From contig JADJSH010000038.1 in assembly GCA_016711805.1 (NCBI GenBank), positions 1-64,000 on the forward strand: a DNA stretch of 64,000 bases. The letters run 5' to 3'. Every line of letters starts with the position of its first letter. The stretch's first letter is position 1. The notes below the pieces were generated by a model. That model did not search any database. It was not told the origin of the DNA and saw nothing but the letters and a program-made list of their open reading frames with translations. This document shows positions 53,866 through 62,124 of the stretch, in pieces. Made by a program: the position numbers and the translations under genes. Source of the stretch: Bacteroidota bacterium (GTDB lineage Bacteria; Bacteroidota; Bacteroidia; B-17B0; Aurantibacillaceae).

Positions 53866-54663
53866 ATGCTAAAAACCACACAATTTAAAAAAGGAACAGT
53901 GACTTTTTCTGACACAGGAAAAGGTAGAGCTGTTGTGTTGTTGCATGGTTTTTTAGGTTCACACAAAATTTGGAATAGCACCATTGAATCTCTTTCAAAA
54001 TCGTTTAGAGTGATTGCCATTGATTTACCAGGGCATGGCGACACTGATTGTTTTGGCTATGTGCATACCTCTGAATTAATTGCAAAAGCCGTAAAAGCGG
54101 TGATGGATAGTTTACGATTAAAAAAATATGTGATTGTTGGACACAGCATGGGCGGCTACGCTGGCTTAGCATTTGCTGATTTATTTCCTGATAATTTAAG
54201 AGGTTTATGTCTATATCACTCAACCGCTTTTGCTGATACAGAAGAAAAAAAACGCGATAGAACACGTTCTATTAAAGTGGTTAAAGCCAATCATAAGATT
54301 TATACGACGGAAGTTATCAAAAATTTATTTGCGACTAAAAATGCCAAATATTTAAAAGAGGAAATTGCTTTCGCGCAAAAAATTGCCGCACAAACTTCTA
54401 AACAATCTATTATTGCCTCCTTAGAGGGCATGAAAGATAGACCAAACAGAGATATTATTTTAGGAATGGCTCACTACCCTATTATGATGGTAATTGGCGA
54501 ATTAGACAATGTATTACCTTATCAGCAATTACTAGAACAATCAGAAATGATAAGAGAAAAGCACTTACTTTATTTAGAACATGATGGACACATGGGATTT
54601 TTGGAAAGCCCTAGGCAAAGTAATGTCGCTTTGAAGAAATTTTTGAGAGCTTGTTTTAAGTAG
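53866..54663 (+). CDS. alpha/beta hydrolase
   Basis: This 265-residue protein has the alpha/beta-hydrolase fold with the oxyanion HGFLGS (27-32), nucleophile elbow GHSMGG (Ser94), probable acid in GELDNVLPY and catalytic His in EHDGHMGFLE. Substrate is unknown; the sequence type is close to esterase/MenH-like hydrolases. It is likely cotranscribed with the J-domain gene. Confidence 0.9.
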   Translation: MLKTTQFKKGTVTFSDTGKGRAVVLLHGFLGSHKIWNSTIESLSKSFRVIAIDLPGHGDTDCFGYVHTSELIAKAVKAVMDSLRLKKYVIVGHSMGGYAGLAFADLFPDNLRGLCLYHSTAFADTEEKKRDRTRSIKVVKANHKIYTTEVIKNLFATKNAKYLKEEIAFAQKIAAQTSKQSIIASLEGMKDRPNRDIILGMAHYPIMMVIGELDNVLPYQQLLEQSEMIREKHLLYLEHDGHMGFLESPRQSNVALKKFLRACFK

Positions 54664-54689
54664 TTAAATTTAGGATTATAAGAATAAAC

Positions 54690-56327
54690 ATGTTAAAACA
54701 TAAAATCATCGTTTTTTTATATATTCTTTCTTTTATCACTCAAAGAATATTTTGCCAAGAAACTTATTCTCACAAAAAAGCAGACAGTTTATTTAAAATA
54801 GGACTTTATGCTGAAGCTCTAGAAGTAAATATCAAAGTTTTTGAGGCTGCTCAAAATAGACAGGACTGCAAAGAATTGGCATCTGCCTATTTACAACTAG
54901 GACATAGTTATTACTACTTATTTAAAAAACAAAAAGCATTACATTATTTTAAGTTATCTGCTTTGTATGGAGAAAAGTGTAATTTGGATACCATACTGTC
55001 AAAGTGCTATAGAAATCTTGGTGCTATGTACATCGAATTAAATAACGCAGATTCAGCTACATATTATTTTACCTTGGCAAAACCCATTCTAAAAAAATTG
55101 AATAATCCTACTGATCTAACATCATTCTATGCTTTACTAAGTGCATTTTATTTAGAGACATATCCAGACAAAAAACAATGTGAATTAGCGTTAGACTCGT
55201 CATTTTACTATGCTAAAAAAAGCAATAACAATCAACAATTAGGTTATTGCCACATGAAAAAGGGGCTTTACTATAGACATTATGAGGATTACAAAAAAGC
55301 AGCATCTGAATATAATATTGCAACTAATTACTATCTGAGCGACAAATCTACCGAGGGATTGATGTATGCTTATGAGCAACTTGCTTTTGTTTATAAAATG
55401 CAAATAAATGCTGATAGTTGTTTCTACTTCTTTAGCAAGTTTAAGTATTTACGCGATTCTGTTTACAGTAAAAAAACAGCAGAAAACATAGCCAAATATG
55501 AATCGCTATTTGAAACTAAGAAAAAAGAAATTGAAAACTTAGATTTAAAACAAAAAAACCAACAGCTTTTTTGGTTAATCATTTTTGGAGTCATAATTGC
55601 AGCAGGAACATCATTTTTTATATTCAAAATAAAATCAATCAGAAAACAAAAAATATTTGATGAACAATTACGAGAACAACAACGACTCAGGTTTTTAGAA
55701 GTAATGCAAGTTCAAGAACAAGAGCGAACAGGTATCGCATCCGATTTGCATGATGGCGTTGGACATTTGTTGTCTGCTATCAAATTAAATGTTTCAGCCC
55801 TTTCAAAACAAAATCAAGGTGATATAAATATTACTAATAATCTAAATGATATTATTGATACCGCTTCTTTAGAGGTAAGGCAGATTTCACACCAATTAAT
55901 GCCCCAATCGCTTTCTGAATTAGGCTTATTAACATCCTTAAATGAATTAGCGCATCGCATAAACAAAAGTAACTCCATCGTATTACTCGTAAAATCTAAT
56001 ATAGAAAACATATCTTTAAGTAAAAAATCACAAATTGTTGTTTATAGAATTATTCAAGAAATTCTAAATAATATTATTAAACACTCTGGAGCAAAAACAA
56101 TTCAAATAAATGTAACTTGTGATGATCCAAAACTAATTTTATCAATTACGGATGATGGCAAATTTTTTGACAGTAAATTAATACGTTCTACTGAAGGCAT
56201 CGGATGGAAAAACATAAAAGCTAGAATTGAACTATTTAATGGTATGTACGAAATTATCTCTAGTAATACCAATGGAACAAAAATAATTGTCACATTATTT
56301 CCAGAATTTGAAACAACAAGTTTTTAA
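54690..56327 (+). CDS. TPR-containing sensor histidine kinase (HisKA_3/NarX-type)
   Basis: This 545-residue protein has a signal peptide (1-22), about six TPRs (to residue 255), and a linker RDSVYSKKTAENIAKYESLFETKKKEIENL resembling the phosphatase-array linker. A membrane helix (about 290-312) and a HisKA_3 dimerisation domain follow, with phospho-acceptor H354 in ASDLHDGVGHLLSAIK. The HATPase_c domain has N box QEILNNIIKH, ITDDGK and GIGWKNIKARIE. It should phosphorylate the NarL-type regulator whose ATG overlaps its stop by one base (TAATG). The signal is unknown. Confidence 0.93.
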   Translation: MLKHKIIVFLYILSFITQRIFCQETYSHKKADSLFKIGLYAEALEVNIKVFEAAQNRQDCKELASAYLQLGHSYYYLFKKQKALHYFKLSALYGEKCNLDTILSKCYRNLGAMYIELNNADSATYYFTLAKPILKKLNNPTDLTSFYALLSAFYLETYPDKKQCELALDSSFYYAKKSNNNQQLGYCHMKKGLYYRHYEDYKKAASEYNIATNYYLSDKSTEGLMYAYEQLAFVYKMQINADSCFYFFSKFKYLRDSVYSKKTAENIAKYESLFETKKKEIENLDLKQKNQQLFWLIIFGVIIAAGTSFFIFKIKSIRKQKIFDEQLREQQRLRFLEVMQVQEQERTGIASDLHDGVGHLLSAIKLNVSALSKQNQGDINITNNLNDIIDTASLEVRQISHQLMPQSLSELGLLTSLNELAHRINKSNSIVLLVKSNIENISLSKKSQIVVYRIIQEILNNIIKHSGAKTIQINVTCDDPKLILSITDDGKFFDSKLIRSTEGIGWKNIKARIELFNGMYEIISSNTNGTKIIVTLFPEFETTSF

Positions 56328-56974
56328 TGCAAAACGAGGTTAAAAATATATGGGTAGCCGACGATCATCAATTGGTAGTTGATGGCATCAAATTATTGCT
56401 TTCACAAAAAAACAATGTAAAAGTAATAGGCGAATCAAACAATGGTAATGATCTAATTCAAGCACTAAAAAATCATCCCATTGACTTTATTATTTCAGAT
56501 CTAAAAATGCCAGGTTTAAACGGGTTTACCTTAATGTCAATAATAAAAGAAAACTATCCTAAAATTCCTTTACTGGTAATTAGTATGAGCGACGAACTAG
56601 AAATTATTTATAAACTCTTTCAAACTGAAGTAGAAGGCTATATTCTAAAAAACTCTGGTAAAGATGAATTATTTAATGCGATTGACAATATTCTAGATGG
56701 CAAAATACATTATGAGGGAGTATTAATGCAACAAATACTCGAAAAACAACGACTAAAATCAGTCGCTTCAGAAAATAAAAACACAGAATTAAGTGCAAGA
56801 GAATTAGAGGTTCTTAAACTCATTGCAAATGAAAAAACCAGCAAAGAAATTGCTGAAATATTATTTATAGGTAAACAAACCGTGGATTTTCATCGTTTAA
56901 ATATATATGAAAAAACGGGCACTAAAACATTAGCGGGACTGATCAAATATGCCATTCATCATCAAATTGTTTAA
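56327..56974 (+). CDS. NarL/FixJ-family response regulator
   Basis: This 215-residue regulator has a receiver domain with D12/D13 and phospho-acceptor D58 (ISDLKMPGLNG), the K of LKNSGKDE, and a LuxR-type helix-turn-helix (LSARELEVLKLIANEKTSKEIAEILFIGKQTVDFHR). It is coupled to the kinase gene upstream by a 1-base overlap. A likely target is the adjacent T9SS protein gene 71 bases downstream, but this is inference. Confidence 0.95.
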   Translation: MQNEVKNIWVADDHQLVVDGIKLLLSQKNNVKVIGESNNGNDLIQALKNHPIDFIISDLKMPGLNGFTLMSIIKENYPKIPLLVISMSDELEIIYKLFQTEVEGYILKNSGKDELFNAIDNILDGKIHYEGVLMQQILEKQRLKSVASENKNTELSARELEVLKLIANEKTSKEIAEILFIGKQTVDFHRLNIYEKTGTKTLAGLIKYAIHHQIV

Positions 56975-57045
56975 TAAAACCCATATTTGTATGAGTTGAC
57001 CTTTAAGCAATAAAATTATTCCTTTACATAAAATAAATAAAGGAT

Positions 57046-58413
57046 ATGAAAACTAAATTTTTACTACTAAACTTATTCATTACAGTAATTACTTTTGCTC
57101 AAAACTGGAGTTATATTGGCAATTCCTCGGTTACTGGTAATACTGTTGCTACCCAAGCATACGGAAGCGCAGAGACGGTGTTTAAGAGCGATGGCACGCC
57201 AATTTCAGTAAGCTTAGGAGGCAACCCATCAGCAATTTTACCAAAGATATATAATGGCACGTCATGGCTTAGTTTAGGAACATTTACTACGTCGGGATAC
57301 ATTGGAAATTTTGATTTAGAAATTTATAATGACGAACCCTATGTTGCCTATTATGCTTCTGGTTTAAAAGTAAAAAAATATAATGGATCAAGTTGGGTGG
57401 ATGTAGGACTTTCATTGCCGGGATATGCTTCATCAACTAATTATGATTTTGCTATAGATAATGCGGGTGTTCCCTATGTCGCTTGCTTTGATAGAAAAAT
57501 TTTTAAATTCGATGGAACTGCTTGGATTTTAGTTTTCACACTACCACAAACAGCATCAGGAGGTATTACTTATTCATACCCTTTTACAGGAGACAACACG
57601 CTCACCTTTAACACCAATAATGATTTAGTTTACAATGTGACTTCTAATAAATCTTTGAGTCCTATTTACAAACAAATTGTAAAAAAATACGATGGCGTCA
57701 CAGAATCTATTTTAGGTGATACAATTATCTATAACACAGGTTTTACAAGTTATGGCTCAAAAATATACTCAAACTCATTAAGTGAAACATTTGCTTTTTT
57801 TCACAAGGCCACTACAAACAACGTTGTTGTCAAGAAATATAATGGTAGCAATTGGATTACATTCGGAGATACAACAAACTTTAGAAAAAATTTAGCACAA
57901 TCAACATTAGCATTTACTTCGCCTAATTCATTTATTATTTCTGGTTCAGGATTAGCAAGAACTATCTATAGTTGCAATGGGCAAAATTCAGGATTTCAAA
58001 TGATAGACACACTCAATGTTTCAGGTTTAATGAACTTTGCACAAATTACAAACCTTGGAGTAAACCCAATAAACAATGATATCTATGCCACATTCAATAG
58101 TTTTCCAACATCAATTCAAGATTATTCAGTAATGAAACATAATGCGATAGTAACAGGCATAAACAATTTTCAATCTAAATCTAATGCTGTTAGTGTTTTT
58201 CCTAATCCAGCACAACAATGGATTTCAATAAATGGAATAACCTCAAATGAGTTGAAAGAGCTAAAAATAACTTCAATTGACGGGAAAATTATTCACCAAG
58301 AAAATATAACTACCTCTAGTATAAACATAAGTCATTTGGTTTCTGGAATATACTTCATTGAAGTTAAAATAAATAGCAACGAAATAATAAGGGATAAATT
58401 TATTAAGGAATAG
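57046..58413 (+). CDS. secreted propeller-like protein with T9SS sorting domain
   Basis: This 455-residue protein has a signal peptide (1-18, ending FAQ) and recurring YNGSSWVDVG / FDGTAWILV / YNGSNWITFGD units that look like a Kelch- or PQQ-like propeller. The C-terminal T9SS type A domain reads VSVFPNPAQQWISING ... LKITSIDGKIIH ... GIYFIEVK. It sits between two convergent two-component systems. No catalytic motif was seen. Confidence 0.85.
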   Translation: MKTKFLLLNLFITVITFAQNWSYIGNSSVTGNTVATQAYGSAETVFKSDGTPISVSLGGNPSAILPKIYNGTSWLSLGTFTTSGYIGNFDLEIYNDEPYVAYYASGLKVKKYNGSSWVDVGLSLPGYASSTNYDFAIDNAGVPYVACFDRKIFKFDGTAWILVFTLPQTASGGITYSYPFTGDNTLTFNTNNDLVYNVTSNKSLSPIYKQIVKKYDGVTESILGDTIIYNTGFTSYGSKIYSNSLSETFAFFHKATTNNVVVKKYNGSNWITFGDTTNFRKNLAQSTLAFTSPNSFIISGSGLARTIYSCNGQNSGFQMIDTLNVSGLMNFAQITNLGVNPINNDIYATFNSFPTSIQDYSVMKHNAIVTGINNFQSKSNAVSVFPNPAQQWISINGITSNELKELKITSIDGKIIHQENITTSSINISHLVSGIYFIEVKINSNEIIRDKFIKE

Positions 58414-58428
58414 ACTACAAAGATATAA

Positions 58429-59106
58429 CTAGCTGTTTAAAAACACTCTAATAGCTTGTGTTTTAGAGGTAACGTGCAATTTTTTGTAAATGTTACTAAT
58501 ATGGTTTCTGATGGTATTTGGACTAACACTCATTTTCATTCCAATTTCTTTGTATTCTAACCCTTCAACTAAAAAAGTCAATACTTCTTTTTCTCGATCA
58601 GTTAAATTATACTCATTTGTTTTTTCTACTGAATCTTTTTTTGAAACTTCTAATTTAGAATTCATTAATAAATTTAAAGCGCGACGGGCAATACTTGGGC
58701 TCATGGGCGCACCTTCATCATTCAATAAATTGATAATCGCTTCTTTAATTTTTTCAACTGGTTCATCTTTTAATAAATAACCATCCGCTCCAGCTTTAAT
58801 GGCGCTAAATATTTTTTCATCCTCATCAAAAATCGTCAACATTAAATATTTTGAATTCGGATAGCGTTCCTTACCTTTTTCAACGGCTTCAATTCCATTC
58901 ATAATGGGCATATCAATATCCATTAACACCACATCAGGTTCAATAGACTTGCGCGCTTCCATCATTTTTTCTAAAAAATCTTGTCCGTTTTCGGCAGTAA
59001 ATAATACTTTATAATTATCGAAAGTGCTTAAACGATCTTGCAAGGCAGTTCGCAATGTCTTTTTATCATCTACAATGGCAACGTATGTCATTTCCTTTTT
59101 TTTCAT
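58429..59106 (-). CDS. NarL/FixJ-family response regulator
   Basis: This 225-residue regulator has the acidic pair D13/D14, phospho-acceptor D63 (LMDIDMPIMNG), T92 in LMLTIFDED, and a LuxR-type HTH (LTDREKEVLTFLVEGLEYKEIGMKMSVSPNTIRNHISNI). It lies 40 bases downstream of the HK gene 59147-60787 and is surely its partner. A near-dyad element 31 bases before its ATG also occurs upstream of the kinase gene. Confidence 0.95.
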   Translation of the reverse strand: MKKKEMTYVAIVDDKKTLRTALQDRLSTFDNYKVLFTAENGQDFLEKMMEARKSIEPDVVLMDIDMPIMNGIEAVEKGKERYPNSKYLMLTIFDEDEKIFSAIKAGADGYLLKDEPVEKIKEAIINLLNDEGAPMSPSIARRALNLLMNSKLEVSKKDSVEKTNEYNLTDREKEVLTFLVEGLEYKEIGMKMSVSPNTIRNHISNIYKKLHVTSKTQAIRVFLNS

Positions 59107-59137
59107 ACAAAAGTGCTGTCTATTTACCTTGAAACAT

Positions 59138-59154
59138 ATAGTGCATTTATACTA
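59138..59154. promoter_or_regulatory. near-palindromic operator candidate upstream of the response regulator gene
   Basis: ATAGTGCATTTATACTA contains arms TAGTGC/ATACTA around a central ATTT. The same 17-mer with one change occurs inverted at 60826-60842. It overlaps the stop codon of the kinase gene and lies 31 bases before the regulator ATG. Confidence 0.35.
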
Positions 59155-60787
59155 ACAACTTATATTTAACTCCATCATTACGTTTTGATTCTAATTCTAA
59201 AGTAATACCTACTTCAGCGGCTCTACTTTTTATGTTAGCTAAACCAAATCCATCTTTTTCAACCGACTCTATATCAAAGCCTACGCCATTATCAAATATC
59301 TCAACTATCACCTTGTCTTCAGATGTAATGTTTACTATTAACTCAGTTGCCTTAGAGTGTTTAAATGCATTATTGATAATTTCCTGACAAATACGGTACA
59401 AATTTAAACCCACTAAAGAATTTAATTGTGTGTCGATTAGAATATTTTCAGTAAAAGAAATTTTGGTTTCTGTATTTCTAAACATCGACCTAACATATAC
59501 TTTTAGCTTATCCGAAAAATCATTAATGCTAATTGCTTCATCATTAATTGCCCATATAGTTTCACGTAAATTAGTAATCACGTTTCTAACCGATTCATTA
59601 ACATTACCAGTAATTTCAGTCCTCTTACTTTTGTCATCTGTATTAATTCCATCTAAAGAATATAAAACGTATGACAATTGCCCGCCAACATTATCATGTA
59701 AATCACGCGAAATACGTTCTTTTTCTTTTTGAATAGCTTGTGCTGCTTCCAACTCCTTTTGTTTCTTCTTTAAATTAATAATATTAATACGCCAAATGAC
59801 AATAAATACTATTAATAAAATACCAATCACAAGAGCAATAATCGTTTTGTTTCGTTCATCAATTTTTGATTGTTTTAATAAATTATCCTGTTGTAACAAT
59901 CTATTTTCAGTTTCCTTTTTTTCGGTTTCATATTTAGTCTTGTAATCTGCCATTTTATTAGCTGTTTCTGCTTTAAAAACCGAATCTTTTAAATTAAGAT
60001 ACCTCGTATATGTATCTTTAGTTTCCTTATTACCATTTAAAGCCATTGATTCAGCCAATACTTTTAACCCGTACATAATGCCATCCGTCCTTCCGTTCTT
60101 TTGATAAACACTTAAAGCTTTTTTTGCATACTCTACCGCTAAAGGGTATTGTTTTATTTGGCGATAGTATATAGAATACTTAATGTTTGCAAAAGCTATT
60201 AAGCTTTCGTCATTTGCTTTATTTGCATAAGCCTCTGCTTCTATAATATTTTTTTTTGCTAACTCAAAATTACGCGTATGATTTAAGTGCAAATCGGCAA
60301 TAACGGCGCATAACCTTGATAGACCAGTATAATCTTGGATGTTATACATCCCTAATTTAGACTCATTTAAATAAACTAAAGCTGTATCCGTTTTGCCAAG
60401 TTCTGTGTAAATAACACCGATATTAGATAGAAGATTAGTTTTTAGAGAATCAATTTGATGTTTTTCAATAATCGTCTTAGCTACAAAAAAATAGTTCAAG
60501 GCTAACCTTTTTTCATTTAAATAATAATACATTTTAGCAACTTGAATATTCGCGTGCGCAAGCATGCCTTTATTCGAATTATCTTTTTCGATTAATTTAA
60601 GTGCCTTAATATTACAATTTAATGCCTCAGCATAATTGCCTTTATTAAAAAATTCTTTTGATTGAACATATAAATTATCCGTTTTTGCTTGACTATAAAT
60701 GCCACAATGAAGCCATGTCAAAAAAATAAAAATGAATATAGCTTGTATTCTATTCAAGAAATAAGATTTTATAAATCTAATATACAA
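59147..60787 (-). CDS. TPR-containing sensor histidine kinase (HisKA_3 type)
   Basis: This 546-residue protein has an export signal (about 10-32), TPRs to about residue 260, and KDSVFKAETANKMADYKTKYETEKKETENRL (the KYETEKKE linker core seen in the phosphatases). A membrane helix (about 315-335) and a HisKA_3 domain with H364 in SRDLHDNVGGQLSYVL follow. The HATPase_c domain carries CQEIINNAFKHSKA, IFDNGVGFD and GFGLANIKSRA. The regulator gene follows 40 bases downstream. Confidence 0.94.
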   Translation of the reverse strand: MYIRFIKSYFLNRIQAIFIFIFLTWLHCGIYSQAKTDNLYVQSKEFFNKGNYAEALNCNIKALKLIEKDNSNKGMLAHANIQVAKMYYYLNEKRLALNYFFVAKTIIEKHQIDSLKTNLLSNIGVIYTELGKTDTALVYLNESKLGMYNIQDYTGLSRLCAVIADLHLNHTRNFELAKKNIIEAEAYANKANDESLIAFANIKYSIYYRQIKQYPLAVEYAKKALSVYQKNGRTDGIMYGLKVLAESMALNGNKETKDTYTRYLNLKDSVFKAETANKMADYKTKYETEKKETENRLLQQDNLLKQSKIDERNKTIIALVIGILLIVFIVIWRINIINLKKKQKELEAAQAIQKEKERISRDLHDNVGGQLSYVLYSLDGINTDDKSKRTEITGNVNESVRNVITNLRETIWAINDEAISINDFSDKLKVYVRSMFRNTETKISFTENILIDTQLNSLVGLNLYRICQEIINNAFKHSKATELIVNITSEDKVIVEIFDNGVGFDIESVEKDGFGLANIKSRAAEVGITLELESKRNDGVKYKLLV

Positions 60788-60825
60788 ATTTTTGTAGTAC
60801 TGAGAATAATCGTTGATTACACTAC

Positions 60826-60842
60826 TAGTACAAATGCACTAT
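60826..60842. promoter_or_regulatory. near-palindromic operator candidate between the kinase and lipoprotein genes
   Basis: TAGTACAAATGCACTAT is the inverted copy (16/17) of the element at 59138-59154. It lies 38 bases before the kinase ATG and ends on the -33 TTTG of the divergent lipoprotein promoter, a position suited to activation or repression. Confidence 0.4.
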
Positions 60843-60872
60843 TTGAGAAAAAATAAAAATAAAACACCTTTG
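60842..60872 (+). promoter_or_regulatory. promoter of the 60900 lipoprotein gene
   Basis: TTTG at 60842-60845 and CACCTTTG at 60865-60872 (one mismatch to TAnnTTTG) have the standard 19-base spacing, and the -7 box ends 27 bases before the ATG. This is the best complete promoter seen in the window. Confidence 0.6.
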
Positions 60873-60899
60873 AACTATAAAATCATTAAATAGAAAATT

Positions 60900-61460
60900 A
60901 TGAAAAAAACAACTTTATTAAACTCAGCTCTTATTATTTTACTATCATCTGCCATTATTTTTTCCTGCAAAAAGAAAGATGATAACGCTCCAGATGACAC
61001 AAACTCTACTACCACTGGAGGAACAACTGGTGGTGGAACAACCGGCGGAACACCAACTCCATCAGTAAATTTTGTATCAATAGCTGGAGGCTCAACATAC
61101 AATATCGATTCAATTCAAGTTGGAGGTTATACTGCTGTAACCCAAACGTACCGCCAAAAAGGAACCATTAAAAACAATGTGAATTTTGGTTTAGTGTTGG
61201 ATTTATATGGCTACCTAGCCCCAACTGCAGGAACTTACATCATGAAATCAACTGGAACAGCCAATAATGACGCTTATGTTTCATTAACATTACCAAACGG
61301 AAGTGGAGGAAATTTAGCTTATACTGCTATATCAGGAACAATTACATCCACTTTAAATGGCGGGAAATTAACTTCTTCTTTTAATAACGCTGTATTTCAA
61401 TCGTCTTTTGGTTGGCCAATAACTACTTATACAGTAAGTGGATCTATTACCAATCCATAA
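60900..61460 (+). CDS. putative lipoprotein with Gly/Thr-rich linker
   Basis: This 186-residue protein has a lipoprotein signal (lipobox IIFSCKKKDD). A low-complexity Thr/Gly spacer (about 39-56) follows, and then a ~125-residue beta-rich domain (FVSIAGGSTYNIDSIQVGGY ... GNLAYTAISGTITSTLNGGKLTSSF). I do not recognise the domain; it resembles small Bacteroidota outer-membrane lipoproteins. It is divergent from the histidine kinase gene and shares an operator-like element with it, so it may be a target of that system. Confidence 0.75.
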   Translation: MKKTTLLNSALIILLSSAIIFSCKKKDDNAPDDTNSTTTGGTTGGGTTGGTPTPSVNFVSIAGGSTYNIDSIQVGGYTAVTQTYRQKGTIKNNVNFGLVLDLYGYLAPTAGTYIMKSTGTANNDAYVSLTLPNGSGGNLAYTAISGTITSTLNGGKLTSSFNNAVFQSSFGWPITTYTVSGSITNP

Positions 61461-61490
61461 TTAACCACAATCAAATACAACTCAATTTTT

Positions 61491-61528
61491 AAAAGCCCTT
61501 GGAATTTATTAATTTCAAGGGCTTTTAA
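61491..61528 (+). terminator. terminator after the lipoprotein gene
   Basis: A 17-bp stem with one mismatch (arms TAAAAGCCCTTGGAATT and AATTTCAAGGGCTTTTA around TATT) starts 30 bases after the lipoprotein stop. It lies immediately before the acetyltransferase ATG at 61537. Confidence 0.8.
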
Positions 61529-61536
61529 TTTATACT

Positions 61537-62037
61537 ATGGCCACTACTTTTATCCACGCCCAACAATCCGATTTACAAAAAATTGTAGCAACTTACAATT
61601 CAACCGTTGCTTCACGTATAGTTACTGCCGACTTAGAACCTGTATCTGTTGAAAGTAAACAAGCATGGTTTGACGCGCACAGCGCAAATCGTCGTCCATT
61701 ATGGATCATCGAAGTGGACGGAATTTATTCGGGATGGATGAGTTTTAATTCGTTTTACGGACGACCAGCTTATGATGGAACAGTTGAAGTTAGTATATAC
61801 TTAGAAGAAAGTGCCCGAGGAAAAGGTTTAGGAAGAACATGCTTACAAAAAGCATTTGATGTTTGCCAAGAATTACATATTAAAACGCTCTTAGGTTTTA
61901 TTTTTGATCATAATGAACCTAGTTTGCAATTGTTTTATAAAATGGGCTTCGAAAAATGGGCTCATCTTCCAAAGATTGCTAATATGATAGATGCTGAAAG
62001 AGGCTTGATTATATTGGGGAAACGAGTTTCGGACTAA
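61537..62037 (+). CDS. GNAT family N-acetyltransferase (phosphinothricin/methionine-sulfoximine acetyltransferase-like)
   Basis: This 166-residue GNAT protein has the acetyl-CoA pyrophosphate loop ARGKGLGRTCLQ after VEVSIYLEES, and LGFIFDHNEPSLQLFYKMGFEKW toward the end. The pattern RIVTADLEPVSVESKQAWFDAH and GWMSFNSFYGRPAYDGTVEVSIY matches the phosphinothricin (Pat/MnaT) acetyltransferase branch, which acts on glutamate analogues or methionine derivatives. The true substrate is not known. Confidence 0.88.
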   Translation: MATTFIHAQQSDLQKIVATYNSTVASRIVTADLEPVSVESKQAWFDAHSANRRPLWIIEVDGIYSGWMSFNSFYGRPAYDGTVEVSIYLEESARGKGLGRTCLQKAFDVCQELHIKTLLGFIFDHNEPSLQLFYKMGFEKWAHLPKIANMIDAERGLIILGKRVSD

Positions 62038-62046
62038 GCCTTTTTT

Positions 62047-62108
62047 AAATTAAACAAACATCCTCCGTCCTGCGGACACCTCCTTCAAAGGAGGAATTGG
62101 TTTAATTT
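62047..62108. repeat. dispersed intergenic repeat with nested inverted repeats
   Basis: Outer arms AAATTAAAC/GTTTAATTT enclose GTCC-TGC-GGAC and CCTCCTT-CA-AAGGAGG. This CCTCCG...GGACACCTCC...GGAGGAATT type is one I recall as a frequent intergenic repeat of Bacteroidota genomes. It sits between the convergent GNAT and DAHP synthase genes and could also end both transcripts. Confidence 0.65.
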
Positions 62109-62124
62109 ACAAATCAACTTTTAA

